DNA of 64,000 nucleotides from Paenibacillus methanolicus (GTDB lineage: Bacteria; Bacillota; Bacilli; Paenibacillales; Paenibacillaceae): the NCBI RefSeq assembly GCF_008124765.1, contig NZ_VNHS01000008.1, forward strand, positions 248,001 to 312,000, in the 5' to 3' direction. The notes beneath the pieces are model-generated. The model worked only from the letters and a program-made list of their open reading frames with translations. It searched no databases and was not told the origin of the DNA. Positions 51,244-59,421 of the stretch are shown here, in pieces. Within the stretch, counting starts at the first letter, position 1. Every line of letters begins with the position of its first letter. A program made the translations under genes and the position numbers.

Positions 51244-51389
51244 GGCGCAAATCCGCCCCTTCTTTACATAATTTCCGTGTACGCACTTGACATTGATACA
51301 CTTTGTATCATAAATTACTAGTAGTAGAGTATTACGCCCGCCGAATCACCAGCTCTAGCAGTCAGTACAGAGCGTAAGGAGAAATTAAC

Positions 51390-51716
51390 ATGACGATGGG
51401 AGATCGTTTAAGAGAGCTGCGGCTGCGAAAGAACATTTCGCAGGAAGAAGTGGCGAAGCAAATCGGCATTACCCGTTCGGCCTACAGCCACTATGAGATC
51501 AACAATCGTCAGCCGGTTTACGAAACATTGAAGAAGCTGGCCGTCTTGTTCAATGTCTCGCTGGATTACATTATTGGCGGCGAGCAATCGACTAAACCCG
51601 ACACCCAGATGATGCCCGAAGCACTTGAAATCATCCGGATATTGAACAGCATGGATCAGGACAAACGCAAGCAGTCGATCGACCGCATGATGGCCGTCAT
51701 CCGCCAAGCGGAGTAA
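51390..51716 (+). CDS. XRE-family transcriptional regulator
   Basis: 108 residues. The N-terminal helix-turn-helix reads LRELRLRKNISQEEVAKQIGITRSAYSHYEINNRQP, followed by YETLKKLAVLFNVSLDYIIGG, a standard lambda-repressor-like domain. The C-terminal 40 residues (EALEIIRILNSMDQDKRKQSIDRMMAVIRQ) look like a dimer helix similar to SinR/SlrR-type regulators. Ribosome site AAGGAGAAA. Its stop is 3 bases from the convergent kinase gene, and no terminator is visible between them. Confidence 0.9.
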   Translation: MTMGDRLRELRLRKNISQEEVAKQIGITRSAYSHYEINNRQPVYETLKKLAVLFNVSLDYIIGGEQSTKPDTQMMPEALEIIRILNSMDQDKRKQSIDRMMAVIRQAE

Positions 51717-51719
51717 CCG

Positions 51720-53831
51720 CTACCAATCCGTCACCGGCAGCGAAAGCCAGATCGTCGTTCCAACGCCAGGCTCGCTCTCGGCGCCCATTTTGCCGAAATG
51801 CGCCTCGACGATTTCCTTGGCGATCGCAAGGCCCAGACCGCTTCCGCCATCCGCCGAATTGCGCGCGGCATCCTTCTTATAGAACCGGTCGAATATAAAG
51901 GGCAGGTGCGTCGCTTCGATGCCTTCTCCCGTGTCGATGACCTTCACGATCGCTTCGTTGGTCGCTTGGCTATAAGAAAAGGAAAGCGTTATCTTGCCGT
52001 TCGGCGCCGTATATTTGACCGCATTATAAATGAGATTGGCCATCACCCGCTCCATGCGCTGCTGGTCCAGTTGAAGCGTAATGCGGTCCGGATGCACGGC
52101 CCTGCCATCCTCGTCCGTCTCTGCGCCCTCTTCAAACCGGCATTCGAAGCCGATCCCTCTTGTCCGTACATCCATCTCGTACTGCTCTCTTAACGATCCC
52201 ATCCAACTTTCCATCGTCACTTCCGTATAATGCAACTTCAGCTGTCCCGATTCAAGCCGCGTCAGCTCGAACAGATCCTGAATGAGCCGGCTTAATCCCT
52301 GCACTTTGCCAAGCATCATGCGTACGTAGCGGTTCTGCTGCTCCTCCGTGTTCACGACGCCGTCCCGCATCGCCTCCAAGTAACCTTGAAGCAGCGTGAT
52401 CGGCGTCCGCAGATCATGGGAGATATTCGTCATCAGCTGCCTGCGCGATGCTTCGGACCTCGCGAGTTCCCGGTTGGAGCAAGCTAACGATTCGTTCGCG
52501 CTCCGCAGCTCCTCGGTTCGCTCCGCGATTCGCTCTTCCAAATACATGTTCAGCTCGCGCAGCTCGGCGGAGGCTTGCTCTACCCCGCGTAGCGCGTTCG
52601 AGAACCGGCTGGATATAATGAACGACTGCATGAGCATAAAGAAGAAGAGACCGATCGGCACCAACTGGGTACGAACCAACATTTCATTATAAAACAAAAT
52701 GTCATTGATGATCGTCGCCACGAACACCGCTACTCCCACGAGAATAAATCCCGCGCCTTCCCTCTTCCTGAACAACGCCCGCCATAGCACGAGCAGAATA
52801 TACAAGCTGCCTAATACCACGAACAGCTGGATGGCGGCAACGGTTTTGGAATAGACGATCGACGGCATGACAAGCACGAACGCGCAAATGGACACTCCGA
52901 TGCCAATGACGACAGGACCGACCCGCCGGTGCATCTCTTTCGGGAACAAACCGCCGATATAAAGGATGCCCGTCACCGCGCTGAACCCGAACGAGATATA
53001 CTCGATCTTCATCGCGGTCTCCCAATCGATCCCCGGGAACATCTGAATGAGGTACATATTGCCGGTCACGCTTGTGCGGGCCGCCACGTACAAGCAGAGC
53101 AAACCGAAATACAAAGTGAATTTCTCTTGACGGCGAAATGCGTACAAGCCCAGATGGAACAACCCGATGATGACCAAGCTGCCGAGAATGGTCATCTCTT
53201 GGATGGTTGTCCGCATCTGGCTCTTGGTGATCGCATCGTTCGTCCCCATCCTCAGATCAACCCAGATGCCGCCTTTACGGTGCTGGAAGTTGGACACTTG
53301 GACGGTCAGCTGCAGTTCGCCGCGGTCGCCCTCAAGCGTAATAATGCGCGGCTGCTGCCTTGCTTCGGAATCGGCCCGGCTGCGGCCGACTTCGCCTTCG
53401 CGCGCGAGCAATCTGCCGTCGACCCACAGCTTGTACGCGCTGAAGATGTTCGGCACCCGAATAGCCAGCAGCTTATCGCTCGGCGTCAGCAGCACCTTTA
53501 GCCGGTAGGTGGCATACCCTTCGCCGCTTTGCAGCCCGAACGATGCCGGATAGCTGTTCCACGACTGCGGCACGGCCGCGTACGCGACGGAGGATTCGGG
53601 TTGGTAAGCGGCTTCTACCGGGCCGAGCAACCGATGGTCGAACAGCGCCCATTCACCCGACAGATTAAGGCTGCCCTGATCCAAGAACGACCAGCTTCTT
53701 AGGTCGATGACGCCTTCCTTGGCTACTGGCGGCGTGGCGGAGGGCTTGGCGGCGCATCCGGCTACCAGCGTTTGGACAATCACGAGAATGAACAAAATAA
53801 GACGATAGCGCCGAATAGGTCTTCCCTCCAT
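51720..53831 (-). CDS. 7TMR-DISM sensor histidine kinase
   Basis: 703 residues. A lipoprotein-like signal ends near VAGCAA (about residue 26). An extracellular jelly-roll DISMED2-type domain follows (about 40-190: SLNLSGEWALF, YATYRLKVLL). Seven membrane helices (about 210-400) and a coiled coil (ASAELRELNMYLEERIAERTEELRSANESL) come next. The kinase core has the H-box NISHDLRTPITLLQGY, the N-box MERVMANLIYNAVKY, VIDTGEGI and GSGLGLAIAKEIVE. The extracellular domain class usually binds carbohydrates or similar ligands. It is divergent from an OmpR-type regulator, 114 bases away, its likely partner. The ATG at 53831 lacks a close ribosome site: AAGGAG is about 20 bases upstream. Confidence 0.93.
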   Translation of the reverse strand: MEGRPIRRYRLILFILVIVQTLVAGCAAKPSATPPVAKEGVIDLRSWSFLDQGSLNLSGEWALFDHRLLGPVEAAYQPESSVAYAAVPQSWNSYPASFGLQSGEGYATYRLKVLLTPSDKLLAIRVPNIFSAYKLWVDGRLLAREGEVGRSRADSEARQQPRIITLEGDRGELQLTVQVSNFQHRKGGIWVDLRMGTNDAITKSQMRTTIQEMTILGSLVIIGLFHLGLYAFRRQEKFTLYFGLLCLYVAARTSVTGNMYLIQMFPGIDWETAMKIEYISFGFSAVTGILYIGGLFPKEMHRRVGPVVIGIGVSICAFVLVMPSIVYSKTVAAIQLFVVLGSLYILLVLWRALFRKREGAGFILVGVAVFVATIINDILFYNEMLVRTQLVPIGLFFFMLMQSFIISSRFSNALRGVEQASAELRELNMYLEERIAERTEELRSANESLACSNRELARSEASRRQLMTNISHDLRTPITLLQGYLEAMRDGVVNTEEQQNRYVRMMLGKVQGLSRLIQDLFELTRLESGQLKLHYTEVTMESWMGSLREQYEMDVRTRGIGFECRFEEGAETDEDGRAVHPDRITLQLDQQRMERVMANLIYNAVKYTAPNGKITLSFSYSQATNEAIVKVIDTGEGIEATHLPFIFDRFYKKDAARNSADGGSGLGLAIAKEIVEAHFGKMGAESEPGVGTTIWLSLPVTDW

Positions 53832-53945
53832 AAAATCGTTCGTTGCTAGGTACTCCTTCCATTCGCTATAATAAGCGATGAAGCAGGACTATAGGCGCTT
53901 ACAATGCCTGCGCCGGTCGGAATGGCCCTGGGGAGGAAAACTGGA

Positions 53946-54671
53946 ATGAACGGAAACAGAATATTGGTTGTCGATGACGAGCCGGACATTACCGAGCTGA
54001 TAACCCTTTATTTGGAGAAAGACGGTTTTGACGTAGACTCGGCGGATAACGGGGAAGATGCGCTTCGGCTGGCCCATACGGTCAAGCCGGATTTAATCAT
54101 ACTGGATATCCAGCTCAAGAGCTTGGACGGCATCGAAGTGTGCAAACGCATCCGGAATGAATCCGGCGTCCCCATTTTATTCCTAAGCTGCATGAGCGAC
54201 GATACCGACATTATACACGGTCTGGAAGTCGGCGGCGACGATTATATCACGAAACCATTCAGCCCGAGCCAACTGGTGGCGCGGGTCAAGGCGCATTTGC
54301 GCCGCCAGTCCAACCCGGACTGGCGCCCGGAGCGCAAACAAGTCGACGTGCTCGCCATGGACGGCCTCGTCATCGATATGATGGGCCGCACGGTGCGCGT
54401 GCAAGAGACGGAAGTGAATCTGTCCGCCAAAGAATACGACCTCCTGCTCTGCCTGGCGCAATCGCCGAACCGGGCGTTCCCGCTCGACGAGCTGTACAAT
54501 CTCGTCTGGGGCGCGGACAGCATGGGCGACACGCGAACGCTGATGGTGCACGTCAGCAACCTGCGCAAGAAAATCGAGCCGGACCCGGCCAACCCGACCT
54601 ACATCGTGACCGTGAGGGGCGTCGGGTATAAATTTCAACACAAGGAAGGAATTTCGCATGTATATCGCTGA
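53946..54671 (+). CDS. OmpR/PhoB-family response regulator
   Basis: 241 residues from the ATG at 53946 (GGGAGGA upstream). Receiver domain with DDE at 10-12, phosphorylation site Asp54 in IILDIQLKSLDG, and Lys in YITKPFSPSQL. The winged-helix domain reads VNLSAKEYDLLLCLAQSPNRAFPLDELYNLVWG, with the wing RTLMVHVSNLRKKIEPDP and VRGVGYKF. It probably receives phosphate from the divergent 7TMR-DISM kinase. Its end overlaps the methyltransferase gene downstream by 14 bases, so the two genes are in one transcript. Confidence 0.94.
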   Translation: MNGNRILVVDDEPDITELITLYLEKDGFDVDSADNGEDALRLAHTVKPDLIILDIQLKSLDGIEVCKRIRNESGVPILFLSCMSDDTDIIHGLEVGGDDYITKPFSPSQLVARVKAHLRRQSNPDWRPERKQVDVLAMDGLVIDMMGRTVRVQETEVNLSAKEYDLLLCLAQSPNRAFPLDELYNLVWGADSMGDTRTLMVHVSNLRKKIEPDPANPTYIVTVRGVGYKFQHKEGISHVYR

Positions 54672-55524
54672 TCAATGGAACGACTACGAGCTGCTTGACA
54701 CTGGGGAAGGAGATAAACTGGAACGCTGGGGCAACTATGTCCTACGGCGTCCGGACCCTCAGGTCATCTGGCCGATCGTCCATGATTCCGCGCGTTGGCG
54801 CAATGCCGATGGCCATTACCACCGCAGTTCTTCCGGCGGCGGGCAATGGGAGTTCCGCACGAAGATGCCGGATCGCTGGACCATCGGATACAAAGAGCTT
54901 AAGTTCCACATTCGTCCCACCAGCTTCAAGCATACCGGCCTGTTCCCCGAGCAAGCGGTCAACTGGAGCTGGATGATGGACAAAATCCGCAATGCGGACC
55001 GTCCGATCCGCGTCCTCAACTTGTTCGCCTACACCGGCGGCGCCACCGTCGCGGCTGCGGCCGCCGGCGCCGAAGTATGTCATGTCGACGCGTCCAAGGG
55101 AATGGTGCAGTGGGCGAAGGAGAACGCGCAGCTGTCGGGCCTGGAGAATCAACCGATCCGCTACATAACGGACGACGTGTTCAAATTCGTGCAACGCGAG
55201 CAGCGCCGCGGCCGCCAGTACGACGCGATCATCATGGATCCCCCGTCTTACGGGCGCGGTCCGAACGGCGAAATGTGGAAGCTCGAGGAAAACTTGTTCC
55301 CGTTTCTCGAATTCTGCACGACGATCCTGTCGCCGAATCCCCTCTTCGTGCTCGTGAACTCGTATACGACGGGCCTGTCCCACTCTGTGCTGCACAACCT
55401 GCTGCATATGACGGTCGGACGCAAGTTCGGCGGAACGATCAATTGCGGCGAAATCGGATTGCCGATCACGGCAAGCGGTTTGCACCTGCCGTGCGGTATC
55501 CTGGGTCGCTGGGAGGCGAAATAA
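54658..55524 (+). CDS. RlmI/RlmK-like SAM-dependent methyltransferase
   Basis: 288 residues. The core reads RVLNLFAYTGGATVAAAAAGAEVCHVDASKGMVQWAKENAQLSGL, motifs I and II of the PF10672 group, with the catalytic-side motif AIIMDPPSYGRG. The N-terminal segment (WEFRTKMPDRWTIGYKELKFHIRPTSFKHTGLFPEQAVNW) is the family-specific substrate part. It lacks the PUA domain of RlmI, so the rRNA target is uncertain. AAGGAAGGA precedes the ATG, inside the end of the regulator gene. It is 1 base from the pseudouridine synthase gene downstream, so this is an RNA-modification pair. Confidence 0.88.
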   Translation: MYIADQWNDYELLDTGEGDKLERWGNYVLRRPDPQVIWPIVHDSARWRNADGHYHRSSSGGGQWEFRTKMPDRWTIGYKELKFHIRPTSFKHTGLFPEQAVNWSWMMDKIRNADRPIRVLNLFAYTGGATVAAAAAGAEVCHVDASKGMVQWAKENAQLSGLENQPIRYITDDVFKFVQREQRRGRQYDAIIMDPPSYGRGPNGEMWKLEENLFPFLEFCTTILSPNPLFVLVNSYTTGLSHSVLHNLLHMTVGRKFGGTINCGEIGLPITASGLHLPCGILGRWEAK

Positions 55525-55525
55525 A

Positions 55526-56287
55526 ATGAACGCGGACATGAACCGGGAGGCGGCAGCGCCTCTCCTTCCCGTTCTTCACGAGGATAATCATCTGCTGGTC
55601 GTGCTCAAATCGCCGGGCATCCTGTCGCAGGCGGACGAGACGGGCGAGCCGGACATGGTAACGCTGCTGAAGGATGACTTGAAGGTCCGCTATAACAAGC
55701 CCGGCAATGTATTTGTCGGGCTTGTCCATCGTTTGGACCGCCCCGTGGGCGGCGTTATGGTTTTCGCCAAGACCTCGAAAGCCGCGTCAAGACTGTCGGA
55801 GTCGGTCCGCTCGCGCAATTTCGAGAAGATGTACGTGGCGCTCGTCCACGGCACGCCTGCCAAGCCTAGCGCGACGCTCCGCCATTATTTGAGCAAAGAT
55901 GCGGCGCGCAATATCGTAACGGTGCATGATCGTCCCGCGGCGGATGCCAAAGAGGCCGTGCTCGACTACCATGTTGCCGACACGCGCGGCGGGTTGTCTC
56001 TCGTCGTCGTCCGGCTGCACACCGGAAGGCCGCACCAAATCCGGGCGCAGATGGCCCGTATCGGATGCCCGCTCGCGTACGACCGCAAATACGGCGCCCC
56101 GCCGGCGAAGGGCGAACGCGACCTCGCGCTGTGGTCCGCCTCGATCGGCGTCCATCATCCGGTCTCGAAGGAATGGCTGAACTTCCGCGCCTTGCCGCCG
56201 CGGACCGAGCCGTGGAGCCAGTTTCCGGATGAAGCCTGGCGACGCGCCGAATCGATGTTGGCGGCGGATAAAGGTACCTCATGGTAA
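55526..56287 (+). CDS. RluA-family pseudouridine synthase
   Basis: 253 residues. The catalytic motif is GLVHRLDRPVGGVMVFAKT, with Asp in RLD as the nucleophile. RPHQIRAQMARIGCPLAYDRKYG is the second conserved block. There is no S4 domain, unlike RluD/RluC; this is the short RluA-type layout. It isomerises uridine to pseudouridine in rRNA or tRNA. GGGAGGCG lies ahead of the ATG. It overlaps the CapA-family gene by 7 bases. Confidence 0.93.
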   Translation: MNADMNREAAAPLLPVLHEDNHLLVVLKSPGILSQADETGEPDMVTLLKDDLKVRYNKPGNVFVGLVHRLDRPVGGVMVFAKTSKAASRLSESVRSRNFEKMYVALVHGTPAKPSATLRHYLSKDAARNIVTVHDRPAADAKEAVLDYHVADTRGGLSLVVVRLHTGRPHQIRAQMARIGCPLAYDRKYGAPPAKGERDLALWSASIGVHHPVSKEWLNFRALPPRTEPWSQFPDEAWRRAESMLAADKGTSW

Positions 56288-57642
56288 AGCCGATTCGCGG
56301 CGTCTTCTGCTGCTTCGCGGTCCTCATGATCTTGCTATCCGGCTGTTCGTTCGACGAGCGCTCACCCGGCAGCGGATCGGAGGGGGCTGGGCATAATCGC
56401 AACGACGCTTCGGCTCCATCGGACAGCCAGGAAGACGTTGGTAACCAAGACGCTGCGGCGAATGGAGAGCAACCGGTTCAAGAGAACGACAGCACGGCCT
56501 CCCCTGACGATGCCAACGGCGGCGAAGCGAATGCCGGCGTCCCCACCCCTTCCGAGCCATCCGAGCCGATTCCGCCGCCGACCGACGCGACCTGGATTGC
56601 GGCAGGCGACGTCATGATGCATATGCCGCAGCTTCCGGCTTACTACGATGCCAAGACCAAACAGTACGATTTCTCGCCTTACTTCGATTCCGTACGCGCC
56701 ATTATTAAAGAAGGGGATTGGTCGCTCGCGAACCTGGAGACGCCTATTGCAGGCAAGGCGCTCGGTTATTCCGGCTTCCCCATGTTCAATGCGCCGACGG
56801 AGCTGGCGGAGGCGCTTCGCGGGGCCGGCTTCACGATCGTGACGAACGCGAACAACCACTCGCTTGACCGCGGCGCGGAAGGCATCAGCCGAACGCTCGC
56901 CGCCTTGGAGGCGCAGCAGCTCGTCACGAAAGGCACATACCGCTCGAAGGCCGAATCCGAGAAGCTGACGATCGTGGAGAAGAAAGGCATACGCATGGGT
57001 TTGCTCGCGTATACCTACGGCACGAACGGCATATCGCTGCCGGACGCCATGCCATATGCCGTGGATTTGATCGACGAGCAGAAGATGCTTGGCGACATCG
57101 CGAAGCTGAAGGAATCCGGCGCCGACTTTATTACGGTCGCCCTGCATTTCGGCACCGAATATCAGACCTCCCCGTCCGAAGAACAGTCGAAGCTCGCGCG
57201 CAAGCTGATCGCACACGGCGCGGATATTATAGCCGGCGCGCATCCGCACGTCGTCCAGCCTTACGAGACGGTCGAGGTAGCGGAACAAGACGGCACGATA
57301 CGCAAAGGGCTCATCATCTACTCCATGGGCAATTTCATCTCGAATCAACGCGGCGAGACGAAGGATTATGGATTGCTGATGAAAGTTGGCATCCGCAAGG
57401 ACCACGCTACCGGCAAGACGACGATCCAAGAAGTCGAACCGATTCCGACTTGGGTGTACCGATACAAAACGGGCAAAGCGAACCATTACCGAATCGTCCC
57501 GCTCGGCGAGACGATCGCCAAACGTTCAATTCCCGAACTCTCCAACGCCGAGTATGCCGCCCTGACGCACGGGAAAGCAACGATCGACCAAAGACTGGCA
57601 TCGATGTCCGCCGCGCCTGTAACGGTGCCTGCAGCGCCTTAG
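56281..57642 (+). CDS. CapA-family (PGA_cap) metallophosphatase-like lipoprotein
   Basis: 453 residues. The lipoprotein signal ends in LLSGC (about residue 22). Residues 25-105 are a Gly/Asn/Asp/Pro-rich linker. The domain begins TWIAAGDVMMHMPQL. It has the metal-site motifs GDVM, SLANLETPI, FTIVTNANNHSLDRG, VALHFGTEYQ, ADIIAGAHPHVVQPYE and IIYSMGNFISNQ of the PGA_cap/CapA group, a calcineurin-like fold. CapA itself belongs to polyglutamate capsule export, but most isolated relatives have unknown roles. No capBC genes are near, so capsule synthesis is unlikely here. AAAGGT precedes the ATG. Confidence 0.9.
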   Translation: MVKPIRGVFCCFAVLMILLSGCSFDERSPGSGSEGAGHNRNDASAPSDSQEDVGNQDAAANGEQPVQENDSTASPDDANGGEANAGVPTPSEPSEPIPPPTDATWIAAGDVMMHMPQLPAYYDAKTKQYDFSPYFDSVRAIIKEGDWSLANLETPIAGKALGYSGFPMFNAPTELAEALRGAGFTIVTNANNHSLDRGAEGISRTLAALEAQQLVTKGTYRSKAESEKLTIVEKKGIRMGLLAYTYGTNGISLPDAMPYAVDLIDEQKMLGDIAKLKESGADFITVALHFGTEYQTSPSEEQSKLARKLIAHGADIIAGAHPHVVQPYETVEVAEQDGTIRKGLIIYSMGNFISNQRGETKDYGLLMKVGIRKDHATGKTTIQEVEPIPTWVYRYKTGKANHYRIVPLGETIAKRSIPELSNAEYAALTHGKATIDQRLASMSAAPVTVPAAP

Positions 57643-57698
57643 GACGCCATGCGGCAGTTGCGACATCCCGCGTTATTTGAACGAAGCGGATCTCGAAA

Positions 57699-57731
57699 TA
57701 ACGCCCCTTCCATCGCGGAAGGGGCGTTTGT
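57699..57731 (+). terminator. Terminator between the CapA-family and DUF3891 genes
   Basis: acgccccttcc - atcgc - ggaaggggcgt followed by ttgt; an eleven-base perfect stem. The weak U-run on either side suggests it may serve both convergent genes with moderate strength. Confidence 0.65.
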
Positions 57732-57734
57732 CGT

Positions 57735-58496
57735 TCACTTCACCTCGCCGACTAGAAACCGAACGCGATGGCTTCTTAGCTCGGCCTGTTTGTACGCCGC
57801 CGCGATCCCCAGTTGCTTCGTTTCGCCCTTGCAGACCTCCTTATAAGCGAGGACGGTGTCCACTGGTCTGGCGAAAGGCCCTTCGCTTAATACAACGACA
57901 TGATCGCCTTGCCATTGCGCCTTGATCCGTCTCCCGCCGCAGCCGCGCGGCTGCGGATACACGAAGCCGCTTGCAAACCATTCGTACTGCCGGATCGGCG
58001 TTCCCGGCGGCTCCATGCATAGGAACAGCGACAGTTCATCGCATAAGACCAACGCATTCAAGTGATAGTGAAGCGTTTCCATATACAGGCCTAATTCGGC
58101 CTGTATGTTCGCTTGCCGCCCCTTCTCCCGCGAGACAAACGCGCGCGTCTCCGGCGTATCCGCCCTCTCCGCCAGCATCGTGTACAGCAGGCTTGACAGC
58201 ACCGCCGCATAGGGATTGATTCGCTCCAACTCGTCGATGCCGTGCCGATAGTGCAGAAACCGGATATTCGGCGGGAAATCGCGAAACGAGTAAGGCCGAC
58301 CCGCCGCGTCGTTCCAGATCGGATCGACATCCAGCCCCGCCCAGCTGCGGTCATGCTCATACGCCGCCTGTATCACCTCGGAGATTCGTTCTCCGAGTAG
58401 CTCTTCTTGCCAAGCGGCCATCAGATCGCCCGATATTCGCGCGTGGTCTTGCTGCGCAATCAAGACGTACGTATCCTCTTTTTCGTATACGATCAT
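57735..58496 (-). CDS. DUF3891 family protein
   Basis: 253 residues, soluble. It opens YVLIAQQDHARISGDLMAAWQ and continues AAYEHDRSWAGLD, a His-Asp pattern like a degenerate HD domain, as is usual for DUF3891. A conserved-looking aromatic block lies near PYSFRDFPPNIRFLHYRHGIDELE. The C-terminal third is beta-rich (HVVVLSEGPFARPVDTVLAY). The HD-like pairs could bind metal, but no reaction is known. The ATG at 58496 has AAAGGCGGCGGGG upstream. It shares a strand with the MarR gene, with a terminator between them. Confidence 0.82.
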   Translation of the reverse strand: MIVYEKEDTYVLIAQQDHARISGDLMAAWQEELLGERISEVIQAAYEHDRSWAGLDVDPIWNDAAGRPYSFRDFPPNIRFLHYRHGIDELERINPYAAVLSSLLYTMLAERADTPETRAFVSREKGRQANIQAELGLYMETLHYHLNALVLCDELSLFLCMEPPGTPIRQYEWFASGFVYPQPRGCGGRRIKAQWQGDHVVVLSEGPFARPVDTVLAYKEVCKGETKQLGIAAAYKQAELRSHRVRFLVGEVK

Positions 58497-58555
58497 GTCC
58501 CCGCCGCCTTTCTACCTTATCTAGCTATACGGTTATATACACATATTCCCCGGAA

Positions 58556-58595
58556 TAAAAAAGAAACACGGCCGATTGCTCAACCCATGTTTCTT
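58556..58595 (-). terminator. Terminator of the MarR gene
   Basis: Minus strand AGAAACA pairs with TGTTTCT around a 20-base loop, followed by TTTTTATT. A short stem with a good T-run. Confidence 0.6.
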
Positions 58596-58621
58596 CTGCT
58601 CTAGTCCCTTTTACGTTTGCT

Positions 58622-59035
58622 TCAATTCGCCACTTTCCCGAGCAAATACACAAGCAGCTGCTGATTATGGGAGGAGATTTTGTCCAGCGCCTCCGTAATG
58701 TACGCATCGCGGAGCTCCAGCCCTCTGCGCGCCTCGTCTTCGCCCTTCTCCGTGACCGTCACCCACACGATCCGGCGATCGCTGTCATCCCGACTGCGCG
58801 TGACGAGTCCGCCTCGCTCCATCCGATCGAGCAGCGTCGTGATCGCCGCCGGCGTCGTGGCGAGGTAAACCAGCAGATCGGACGGCTTCATCGGTTGATG
58901 CTGCAGCAGCAGTTCCAGCACGTTAAGCTGCCCCTCCGTAAGCGCCGGCGATAGGCCATCTTCCAGATGCGACTTCCAATCCTTCGAAATCTTCATCCAT
59001 AATCTCGCAAACTCTGAAGAAACGATAGGGTCCAC
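58622..59035 (-). CDS. MarR-family regulator
   Basis: 137 residues from the GTG at 59035, with a weak GAAAGCGG site; an ATG at 58996 is the alternative. The winged helix reads LTEGQLNVLELLLQHQPMKPSDLLVYLATTPAAITTLLDRMERGGLVTRSRDDSDRRIVWVTVTEKG, the standard MarR core with the DxRxV wing. The end helices form the dimer. A SigA-like promoter overlaps a TTAAC-GAG-GTTAA dyad upstream, so it probably represses itself. It may also control the divergent 55-residue protein gene. The ligand is unknown. Confidence 0.9.
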   Translation of the reverse strand: MDPIVSSEFARLWMKISKDWKSHLEDGLSPALTEGQLNVLELLLQHQPMKPSDLLVYLATTPAAITTLLDRMERGGLVTRSRDDSDRRIVWVTVTEKGEDEARRGLELRDAYITEALDKISSHNQQLLVYLLGKVAN

Positions 59036-59067
59036 CCGCTTTCGATCCGAATTTCTTCTCTATTACC

Positions 59068-59111
59068 ATTATACGAAAATCAATTGTCGAATGTAAGATT
59101 AACGAGGTTAA
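59068..59111 (-). promoter_or_regulatory. Promoter of the MarR gene with an adjoining dyad operator
   Basis: Minus strand TTACAT (59096-59091), 17-base spacer, TATAAT (59073-59068). The -10 box is perfect. Directly upstream at 59099-59111 is TTAAC-GAG-GTTAA, a perfect dyad that could be the MarR operator. Confidence 0.55.
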
Positions 59112-59240
59112 TATTTTGTACCCTGAGTCGCTATAATACAGAACCATTTGACACGGTTAGACATAGGTTAGTGATGAGGACTGCGAGGCATACTCGAATT
59201 CACCCGAGACTCGAATGACCGGAAGGGGAGCGTGACGACA

Positions 59241-59408
59241 ATGGACGACCGTAAAATCGAACTGGTGCGCAGGCTCAAGAATACCGCGATCGCAAAAGAC
59301 CCACAATGGCTGGACCGGCTAGACGAACCGGCGCCATTGTGGGTTGTGCTGGACCTTATGTTGCGGCTTATGGAACGCGGAGACGAGTCCCATATGCCTT
59401 TCGATTAA
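59241..59408 (+). CDS. Small charged protein of unknown function (55 residues)
   Basis: ATG at 59241 with AAGGGGAG about 10 bases upstream. The product, MDDRKIELVRRLKNTAIAKD and on to MPFD, is rich in Asp, Arg and Leu, and likely a small helical protein. There is no Cys, no signal and no known family. Inside the gene lies a 10-base perfect inverted repeat (cccacaatgg at 59300-59309, ccattgtggg at 59334-59343), so its mRNA can form a strong hairpin. It is divergent from the MarR gene, with the probable operator in the shared 205-base spacer. Confidence 0.68.
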   Translation: MDDRKIELVRRLKNTAIAKDPQWLDRLDEPAPLWVVLDLMLRLMERGDESHMPFD

Positions 59409-59421
59409 ACCAATTTCATTA

